64,000 bases of DNA from Psychromonas marina (GTDB lineage Bacteria > Pseudomonadota > Gammaproteobacteria > Enterobacterales > Psychromonadaceae), in the NCBI RefSeq assembly GCF_030161115.1, contig NZ_BSPQ01000002.1:604003-668002 (forward strand), written 5' to 3'. The translations under genes and the position numbers were made by a program. The notes beneath the pieces are model-generated. The model was not told where the DNA came from, did no database searches, and saw nothing but the letters and a program-made list of their open reading frames with translations. This document shows, piece by piece, positions 57,503 through 64,000 of this stretch (its first letter is position 1; each line of letters begins with the position of its first letter).

Positions 57503-60500
57503 TCAATCTAGCTTTTTAAGCTTTCGATGCGCATGTAGATAACCCAATAGCATTAACAAAAATACGCCAATAACGAGTCCCAGCAGTAAAGGGCGATTAG
57601 ATTCACCTGTTTGCTTTTCATTATTCTGCGTATCGTTATTTTCGTTCGCGTTATTTTCAATGGGGTTAGCTTGTTCAGCAGTGTTATCCAAGACGCCTGC
57701 AGTTATCTCTTGAATGTGCTGATAATTCACTGCTTGCTCTGAATTATCTTGTTCAGGTGTATGCTTTGCTGTTGCTAACACCTCACTCAACTGCTGTTCT
57801 AATTGTGCGGTTAATAGTGGTTTGATATAAGCATAGATTGGGTGATTTGCATGAGTGTGGCCACTACCTGGTATACCATGTTCAACAATGTTGTTAGCAA
57901 ATTGTTCCGCAATCTGTTGTTGGGTTTGTTGGTCTGCTTGCCAAAATCCTTTTTCAATAGCGACTAACATGATTGCTAAAATATTACTTTGCACGTGTAC
58001 ATTATGTTGCTCTTGTAAAAAATCGTTTAGTCCAATCTGTAACGAATCATCGATATAGACGGCTTTAAGATCTTCCCATACCCAGTCATGAATAATCTCT
58101 GGGCTGGTTGCTTGCCAGCCCCATAAATTTTCAATAAATTCACTGCCCATGGTACGAGCGCCTGCATAACCTTGGTTCATTAAAGGCTCTATCCATTGTC
58201 GATTTAAGAATCTACCACGCAGCTCAGATAACAAAGCGGTTTGTAGTGGTTCAATAGATAAATTACTGTTATTGGCATGTGATATTACAAAGCTGTTTGG
58301 TTGTTCACCATTCACTGTTTCGATTGCTAGATTCAAACCACCTAAATAATCATAAGCATCATTATTATCAATCAAGCCATAGAGGTTACTTGCACGTCCC
58401 AAATAAGTGCTATTTACTTTACCTAATTGCTGGCGAAAGAGAGCACTAACATTATTTCCGTTAGTGAATTCAGTACCTTCAACGCCATAAGCATGGCTCA
58501 TGCGTTTGATATAAGCTTCACCTAATTGTTTGCGCTCGTGCCAAGCTCCTGAACGCTCTGCTAATCGGTTAACACCCGCGCCATATGCGCCTGGTGCTGT
58601 GCCGAAAATTCGATAACTCGCCTGACGACCTAACTGTGATGCCGATAATGAAGGGTCTAAGCGTAATAACGCTTGTGCCTCAAGTAACCAGTTGCTGGCA
58701 ACCATATTATTGCTTATCGGTTCATCTAAAAGATGTGTTTGTGCGCTTAACAAGTTTTCGATTGGCTCAAGCGCAGCAGTTAATGCACTGCGCAGTGCCG
58801 GGTGTTTTTGTTCAATATCTTGCTTACTCGCCGCTAATGCGAGTAAAACAGATTTGTCTAACCATGCTAGTTGCTGTGCATATAAGTCTCTGAATAAACC
58901 TGATGTAGTGAAAACAATATCGCGTCGTTTATCACGTTGTTCATCTAACTCAACAAGTTGCAGTGATTTTAGTATGCCACGCTGGTTCCATATCGGTTTA
59001 ACACCTAGCATATCCATCCCGAACGCTATCATCGCGCCTTCATCACGAACCGCATCTGATGCCCATAAAATTACCGCTTCTTTATGTGTGCTGTCGGTGA
59101 GAGGGTTTTCTTGTCTCGCTTTTGTAGCCAGTTGTTGACCTGTTTCAAAGCCTAATTTAGAAGGAATTAAACTGCCATCAAGTGCATAAAAATTTCTGCC
59201 CGTTGGTAATGAAGCTGGCGTTCTAACAGGATCGTTACCTTTACCTGGTGCAATGAATCCACCATTTAAAGCATTAAACAATGCTTTCATTTCAGCAGAA
59301 GGTGACGCGATTAAATCTGATTCAATTTGTTCACGTTGTATTTCGCTTAATGATGTTTCACCTTTGATAATCGAGTTAAGCATGGTGCTTACAGCATCAT
59401 TTTCCCAATCTTGTCCAAATACATGTAAACCCAGTGGCATAAAGTCTTCTTGTAAATGCGTGAGATAATGTCCTACCTCATGTAATAAAAAGTGGTCATC
59501 TACTTCTCCAAATCCAATTCCACGTACTTGTAGCTCTTCATGCATGCTTGCAACAAGCTCATCTTGTAAATTCAATACTTCTATTTTATGGCGTAATGCT
59601 TTGATCGCTTTTTTTCTTGTATCCTCATTCATCGCCGCTTCAGCACTTTCAATCAACTGTCTTAATTGCAATAAACCATCATAAAGTTCCGTGGTTGCAA
59701 GCGGGGGCGTAAGGTGGTCAATCATGACTGCTTGTCCACGACGTTTTGCTTGAATTCCTTCACCAACACCATCAACAATGTATGGGTAAATACTTGGAAT
59801 ATGCTCAATGATAAGAGATGGATAATCACTTGCTGACAGACCAACTGCACGTTTTGGTAAAAACTCATAGGTTGAATGGCGGCCTAAATGAATAATAGCC
59901 TGTGCTTGAAACACATCGCGGAGATGATAATAAAAAGCTAAGTATTGGTGTGGTGGTGGGAAGGTCATATTTGCGTGTAATAATTCCTCGTTAATTTCCC
60001 AGCCTCTTGGTGGCTGTGGTCCTAAGAAAACATTACCAAACAGCACACCAGGCAACAAAATTTCATTGTTCCATACCATGGTTTTACCCGGTGCATTACC
60101 CCAACCACGGATGCCTTCGATATTCATCGCTATGATTGCGTCTTTTAGCTGTTCAGCTTCAAGCCAAAGCGACTTATTGGTCGTTTTTTTATCTCGCTGT
60201 TGTTGAACAAGTTGTTGATAGTTATCAGTTAACTGGTCAAGTAAATCAAGCGTGCGTGAACGGCCTTTATGTGCGACACCATCAAGCGCGTGATGCAAAT
60301 CAGAGGACGTAGACGCAATCGTATTGAGTAGCTGTTTTAATACGTTATTACGCTCAACTAATGAGATGTTCGCCAATAAAGTATTACCTTCACCGTGCAA
60401 GTATGAATCAATGTTGGCATGTAAGTGTCCTAGTGGGCCATTGACCATTTCAGCCTTTATACTCGCGGGTAATTGTTCGAAGTACTGCTGATATTGATCC

Positions 60501-62158
60501 TCAGACATTTTATTAATCAGTGGCGACATCTCTTTTAGTGCCCCTGCATCTTGCGGCAAATTAACCGCTTTTTGCTGTAAAATATCTAATAATTGTTCAG
60601 CAGATGTTGGAAATTCGTCATCAGGGCCAAGGTCATATCCCTTCGCTTTCATGTTCAACAATATATGCCAAAGCGATTGCTGTACATTAAGGTTATCGGC
60701 GCCAATGTTATGTCTGCCAGGAGGGTGGTTGTAATATACAATGGCGACTTTTTTATCTGAATTTTGTGTTGTTTTTAACGCTAACCAAGCATTGACTCTA
60801 TCGCGTAAGCGCTTCACTTCTTTGGGCTGAACTTGGCTAAGGGTTAAACTAGCACCCGTCTTGTCATCAATCTGTTGTTTTGATGCAAGTGCTAAAATAT
60901 GTGGTTGTGAAATGCCTTGTAATTCAGGCATGGCAACACGGTAATGCACGCTATCACTCGGTAAACCCTGTGCCGATAATTGATATTCAGGCTGACTAAG
61001 CTCGGTGACTCTAATACCTTTAAATATTGGTACGTTGAGTGTTTTAAAGCTATCGGTTACGGCTTCACGGCTATCTCCGCCACCAATTACAAAGTCTTGT
61101 AATGCAATGATTGCAAACGCTTGTTGACGTTGTTGCAGGTCTAGCTTTGTTATCACATCTACTGCTTGCTCGCTCGCTTTACCCCAACCTGCCAATACTG
61201 AGACACATTGCCATTGTTCTTCACAAAGTTGCTGATGAAGTTGCCACTGACCCGGTTGATCACCAGTATCGTGGTCGATGATAAATACAATCGGTTTTAG
61301 TTGATTGTTAGCGCTTTCGTTAGTGTTTAGAGCATTAATTTTATCTGATAATTCAGCGGCGCTGATCAAAGACTGTTGCCAATAAAAACGAATTGGCTGT
61401 AATAGCTGTATTGCTGGCGCTTTTTCAAAACCATTGAAATGGCCAGATTTAGCGTCATGGTCGCTAGTGATACTTAACCACTCGAATAAACGGCTAATAT
61501 TTTCTTTTCCTCTATTTTGCCAATAACCTCTCACTTGTAACCATTGTGCGTAACTAGGCCACTGTGCCTGCTTACTTTTAAGGGCTTGTAGATAATCACT
61601 CTTATCAAGTGCAACCATTAATTCAGCTGCTTGTGAATTGTCTAAACGGTTAAAGTTAGCCAATAAAAAGTCTTGATGTAGCGACATGAGACGCCTATCT
61701 GAACTAACGATAAGCCTTGTTTGTAAGGCAGGCGTCTGCGTTAAATCTAAGCTTAAAAGACGGTCAACCGTTTCACCAAATACACCCGCAATTAATAAGG
61801 TCTGATGCTGGTTAATTAACCTTTGTAATTGGTTATTTGAAAGTTGATTAACTTGGCTGACATTACGAATATTAATCGTCACTTTGTTCGCATCAACCTC
61901 TGCGTTATCTATATACTGGCGAGCACCTGCAACCATCGATGGTGCAGAGCGGTCTGACACGATCACTAAAGTATTAGGCAGTTTTGTATCGGTTACTAAT
62001 GCACTTGCCAGAGATGCTTGTAGCATTAAGCTTAAAAAAGCAATGACGCGAAATATATCCGATTTTGAGGACTGAGAAACACACCTTAAGGCACCCTTTA
62101 GCACTTGTTTGGGGGTGAGAAAAGAGACTGATAATAATTGATGATATAACTTATTCAT
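57503..62158 (-). CDS. CobN-like chelatase, predicted secreted and membrane-anchored (HmuS-like topology)
   Basis: A 1551-aa member of the CobN/magnesium-chelatase H family, which handles metals in tetrapyrrole rings. Family segments include HLGRHSTYEFLPKRAVGLSA near residue 760, GIYPYIVDGVGEGIQAKRRG-like sequence just after it, and GRNFYALDGSLIPSKLGFE near 990. Unlike cytoplasmic CobN it has a hydrophobic N-terminal segment with a signal-peptidase-like site (FLSLMLQASLASA, about residues 41-53) and a single helix at the very C-terminus (about 1520-1540, LLLGLVIGVFLLMLLGYL), followed by a basic tail. This places almost the whole protein in the periplasm. The HxGxHGTxEW motif of CobN/ChlH is altered (HLGRHSTYEF). 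No cobS/cobT ATPase partners are seen in the window. Confidence 0.85.
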   Translation of the reverse strand: MNKLYHQLLSVSFLTPKQVLKGALRCVSQSSKSDIFRVIAFLSLMLQASLASALVTDTKLPNTLVIVSDRSAPSMVAGARQYIDNAEVDANKVTINIRNVSQVNQLSNNQLQRLINQHQTLLIAGVFGETVDRLLSLDLTQTPALQTRLIVSSDRRLMSLHQDFLLANFNRLDNSQAAELMVALDKSDYLQALKSKQAQWPSYAQWLQVRGYWQNRGKENISRLFEWLSITSDHDAKSGHFNGFEKAPAIQLLQPIRFYWQQSLISAAELSDKINALNTNESANNQLKPIVFIIDHDTGDQPGQWQLHQQLCEEQWQCVSVLAGWGKASEQAVDVITKLDLQQRQQAFAIIALQDFVIGGGDSREAVTDSFKTLNVPIFKGIRVTELSQPEYQLSAQGLPSDSVHYRVAMPELQGISQPHILALASKQQIDDKTGASLTLSQVQPKEVKRLRDRVNAWLALKTTQNSDKKVAIVYYNHPPGRHNIGADNLNVQQSLWHILLNMKAKGYDLGPDDEFPTSAEQLLDILQQKAVNLPQDAGALKEMSPLINKMSEDQYQQYFEQLPASIKAEMVNGPLGHLHANIDSYLHGEGNTLLANISLVERNNVLKQLLNTIASTSSDLHHALDGVAHKGRSRTLDLLDQLTDNYQQLVQQQRDKKTTNKSLWLEAEQLKDAIIAMNIEGIRGWGNAPGKTMVWNNEILLPGVLFGNVFLGPQPPRGWEINEELLHANMTFPPPHQYLAFYYHLRDVFQAQAIIHLGRHSTYEFLPKRAVGLSASDYPSLIIEHIPSIYPYIVDGVGEGIQAKRRGQAVMIDHLTPPLATTELYDGLLQLRQLIESAEAAMNEDTRKKAIKALRHKIEVLNLQDELVASMHEELQVRGIGFGEVDDHFLLHEVGHYLTHLQEDFMPLGLHVFGQDWENDAVSTMLNSIIKGETSLSEIQREQIESDLIASPSAEMKALFNALNGGFIAPGKGNDPVRTPASLPTGRNFYALDGSLIPSKLGFETGQQLATKARQENPLTDSTHKEAVILWASDAVRDEGAMIAFGMDMLGVKPIWNQRGILKSLQLVELDEQRDKRRDIVFTTSGLFRDLYAQQLAWLDKSVLLALAASKQDIEQKHPALRSALTAALEPIENLLSAQTHLLDEPISNNMVASNWLLEAQALLRLDPSLSASQLGRQASYRIFGTAPGAYGAGVNRLAERSGAWHERKQLGEAYIKRMSHAYGVEGTEFTNGNNVSALFRQQLGKVNSTYLGRASNLYGLIDNNDAYDYLGGLNLAIETVNGEQPNSFVISHANNSNLSIEPLQTALLSELRGRFLNRQWIEPLMNQGYAGARTMGSEFIENLWGWQATSPEIIHDWVWEDLKAVYIDDSLQIGLNDFLQEQHNVHVQSNILAIMLVAIEKGFWQADQQTQQQIAEQFANNIVEHGIPGSGHTHANHPIYAYIKPLLTAQLEQQLSEVLATAKHTPEQDNSEQAVNYQHIQEITAGVLDNTAEQANPIENNANENNDTQNNEKQTGESNRPLLLGLVIGVFLLMLLGYLHAHRKLKKLD

Positions 62159-62205
62159 GAATAACCTGTTAGTTTGATAAGACCGAGATAAATGTGGTAG
62201 GTCTT

Positions 62206-63669
62206 TTAAATATTGTGATTTGTAGATGCTGCCTTCTGGAACAGCTTAATAGCTAACGCTGGATTGCTTGGTAAATACCAATGCATGTAAGAAGCAATAA
62301 TATTGCCATGTTGGTAAACATATTCTCCTAAACGTTGTGATGGGAAATGGCGTGCTTGGCTGACTGGAGTAAGCGAAATTTTCGCGCTTGAATAATGAAA
62401 GCTATGACCACGCATTATAATTTCATTATTATTATTATCATGTCCATCGTTTGTTGTTGAAGAACCAAAGCAGGGCAGTGAGGCAGATTGTGACCCAATC
62501 GCAGTAAGACGTTTATTCATGACTGCTGTGCCGGGTAATAGTCCTACCATCTCAAATTGCTGCTGATTAAAGTCAGTTAAGTGTTCGAGTAAATAAAGCA
62601 TGCCACCACATTCTGCAATGATAGGTTTGTTGCTTTGGGCAAAGGTTCTGATAGCGCTAATAAAGGCAACATTGTTAGACAGTTGTTGTGCATATAGCTC
62701 CGGGTAACCACCTGGTAAATAAAGTGCATCACACTCAGGTAATACGGTGTCATTAAGCGCAGAGCAATATAAAATAGTTGCACCTGCTTGCTCTAAAAAT
62801 TCAATATTAGCGGCGTAAATGAAATTAAAAGCTTGGTCTTTAACGATCGCGATTCGCGTATTGGCTAATGCCTTTTCGTTGGTGGTTGGCGTTTCATCGT
62901 TAAGATTAAGTAAACCATCATTGTCTACCTTTGCCTCTGTATAAAACTCAACGCTAGGGGGCAAGTTAACCAGCTTAGTTTTTGCTATATAAGCGGCAGC
63001 TGTATCTAATTGACTATCAATCTCTTGAAGTTCTTGAGCTTGTACCAACCCAAGGTGACGCTCTGGTAATGTGATCGCTGCTTCATTAGGAAGTCGTCCA
63101 AATAAAGTAAATTGCGAGTCTAAGCTGGCTTCAAGTATTTCTATGTGTCTATCGCTGGAAACCTTGTTGGCGATGACACCTGCAAAGGGCAAATTTTGTT
63201 TATATTTGGCTAAACCAAAGGTAACTGCGGCAAAGGTTTGCGCCATTGCAGCTGCATCAATTACAGCCAATACAGGAATATTAAAGTAGGTGGCAATATC
63301 TGCACTACTTGGCGTTCCGTCAAATAACCCCATTACTCCTTCGATAAGGATCAGGTCAGCGCTTTGAGCTGCTTGATACAATAATTCTCTGCACTGTTTT
63401 TTACCAACGATCCATAAATCAAGTTGGTATACTAATTCGCCACTGGCTTGCTGAAGAATCATCGGGTCAATAAAATCTGGGCCCACTTTAAAAACCGTGA
63501 CCTTTTTACCTTGATTACGATGATATCGAGCTAGGGCAGCGGTGACTGTGGTTTTTCCTGAGCCAGAGGAAGGGGCTGAAATAACTAATGCAGGACATAA
63601 AATACCACTGCCTTCAGGGTGAGTAACTGAATCATTTAATAACACATTATCTGCATTGTTTATGTTCAT
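62206..63669 (-). CDS. cobB: Cobyrinate/hydrogenobyrinate a,c-diamide synthase (CobB/CbiA)
   Basis: Glutamine-dependent amidase of the corrinoid pathway that converts (hydrogeno)byrinate side chains a and c to amides. The 487-aa protein has an N-terminal dethiobiotin-synthetase-like P-loop (SAPSSGSGKTTVTAAL) and a C-terminal class I glutamine amidotransferase with the nucleophile Cys in AECGGMLYLLEHL and a GHSFHYSSAKI segment near the end. The sequence does not distinguish CobB (aerobic) from CbiA (anaerobic). No signal peptide, so cytoplasmic. It lies 47 bp upstream of the CobN-like gene. Confidence 0.9.
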   Translation of the reverse strand: MNINNADNVLLNDSVTHPEGSGILCPALVISAPSSGSGKTTVTAALARYHRNQGKKVTVFKVGPDFIDPMILQQASGELVYQLDLWIVGKKQCRELLYQAAQSADLILIEGVMGLFDGTPSSADIATYFNIPVLAVIDAAAMAQTFAAVTFGLAKYKQNLPFAGVIANKVSSDRHIEILEASLDSQFTLFGRLPNEAAITLPERHLGLVQAQELQEIDSQLDTAAAYIAKTKLVNLPPSVEFYTEAKVDNDGLLNLNDETPTTNEKALANTRIAIVKDQAFNFIYAANIEFLEQAGATILYCSALNDTVLPECDALYLPGGYPELYAQQLSNNVAFISAIRTFAQSNKPIIAECGGMLYLLEHLTDFNQQQFEMVGLLPGTAVMNKRLTAIGSQSASLPCFGSSTTNDGHDNNNNEIIMRGHSFHYSSAKISLTPVSQARHFPSQRLGEYVYQHGNIIASYMHWYLPSNPALAIKLFQKAASTNHNI

Positions 63670-63708
63670 AAGAAATGCCTTTTTATTGTCTATTCAGGGG
63701 GGGAGCGA

Positions 63709-64000
63709 CTAAGTCTTACTATGAATAACGTTATTTTTTGTTGCATAAGGTAAGATAAAACGATTAAAAACCCAATCAATCATAATGACTGAAGCAACGT
63801 AAAAAATAGGATTAGAGACTGAACGGAAAAAATATTTTTGAACACGCAGGATATATTCATTCAAAGATGGATCGATGAAGTAACCAGATAACAGGTAAAA
63901 ACTACCATTAGAGATAAAGAACGCAATTGCGCTGGCAGTGACAAGTGCCGTGCTGATTTGTAATATGTTTAATAGCGTTGATTTATTCAGCCAATTTGCA
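63709..64000 (-). CDS. Membrane protein, C-terminal part (window edge)
   Basis: An open frame runs leftward from the window edge to a TAG at 63709-63711, giving at least 96 residues. It has a hydrophobic segment (about residues 11-42, ILQISTALVTASAIAFF then ISNGSFYLLSGYF) and a second one (FYVASVIMIDWVFNRFI). It ends 39 bp before cobB and probably belongs to the same operon. The ISNGSFYLLSG pattern reminds me of membrane proteins found in cobalamin gene clusters, possibly transporters, but I cannot name it with confidence. Confidence 0.65.
   Translation of the reverse strand, partial: ANWLNKSTLLNILQISTALVTASAIAFFISNGSFYLLSGYFIDPSLNEYILRVQKYFFRSVSNPIFYVASVIMIDWVFNRFILPYATKNNVIHSKT

Noticed and set aside
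57503-62158. Calling the large chelatase a plain cytoplasmic CobN
   Set aside because: Signal-like N-terminus, C-terminal membrane helix and ExbB/DUF2149 partners fit an exported HmuS-like protein better, and no cobS/cobT is present in the window.
63670-63708. Cobalamin riboswitch before cobB
   Set aside because: The gap is only 39 bp and lacks any such structure; if present it would be upstream of the partial gene outside the window.

Overview
This is about 64 kb of chromosome from a low-GC marine gammaproteobacterium. Gene content and order (zipA-ligA-DUF5062-DUF3581, then grxD/sodB; gltA divergent from sdhCDAB-sucABCD; RNase II; YgiQ; DUF2058) and E. coli-like but diverged proteins suggest an Alteromonadales/Psychromonas-type organism. 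The genus is my inference. I see no prophage, insertion sequence, CRISPR array or rRNA. One tRNA (tRNA-Ser, UGA) is present. Most of the window is ordinary core genome.

Layout. 0-9 kb: partial recX, a diguanylate cyclase, a MATE pump, the PatZ-type protein acetyltransferase, a membrane coiled-coil protein of unknown function, a ModF-like double ABC ATPase and an alkyltransferase-like protein. 9-20.8 kb: pepN, an SLC13 carboxylate transporter with a lone receiver protein, cysZ, zipA, ligA, two small conserved unknowns, grxD, sodB and recR. 20.9-32.3 kb: patatin-like lipoprotein, ygiQ, rnb, tRNA-Ser, a di-heme cytochrome c peroxidase-like gene in one operon with a hybrid histidine kinase, a thioredoxin and a threonine-aldolase-like enzyme. 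32.7-38.4 kb: a polar amino-acid ABC transporter (binding protein, two permeases, ATPase), then a rimK / M14 metallohydrolase / RimB-type protease operon opposite a LysR regulator. 39.5-44.9 kb: mscS-mgtE operon, corA, DUF2058, a CBS protein and aat. 45.0-56.3 kb: the TCA block, with gltA leftward and sdhCDAB-sucABCD rightward, encoding citrate synthase, succinate dehydrogenase, 2-oxoglutarate dehydrogenase E1/E2 and succinyl-CoA synthetase. 56.4-64 kb: a leftward operon of a partial membrane protein, cobB/cbiA, a very large CobN-like chelatase, an ExbB/TolQ-like channel and a DUF2149 protein.

The last operon is the most interesting. The CobN-like protein has an N-terminal signal sequence and a single C-terminal membrane anchor, so it should face the periplasm. 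It is followed by a proton-channel pair resembling ExbB/ExbD. This gene trio resembles the hmuS-hmuU-hmuV part of Bacteroidetes haem-uptake operons, but here it follows a corrinoid-pathway amidase gene. It may be an energised envelope machine that inserts or removes a tetrapyrrole metal. A 7-bp repeat array (25 heptads in one register) lies between sucD and this operon and forms the 3' end of the DUF2149 gene.

Other points of interest are the peroxidase-kinase operon, the rimK cassette, a ModF homologue whose first ATPase domain has lost its P-loop, and several unexplained hairpins and operator-like repeats in the TCA-cycle region.
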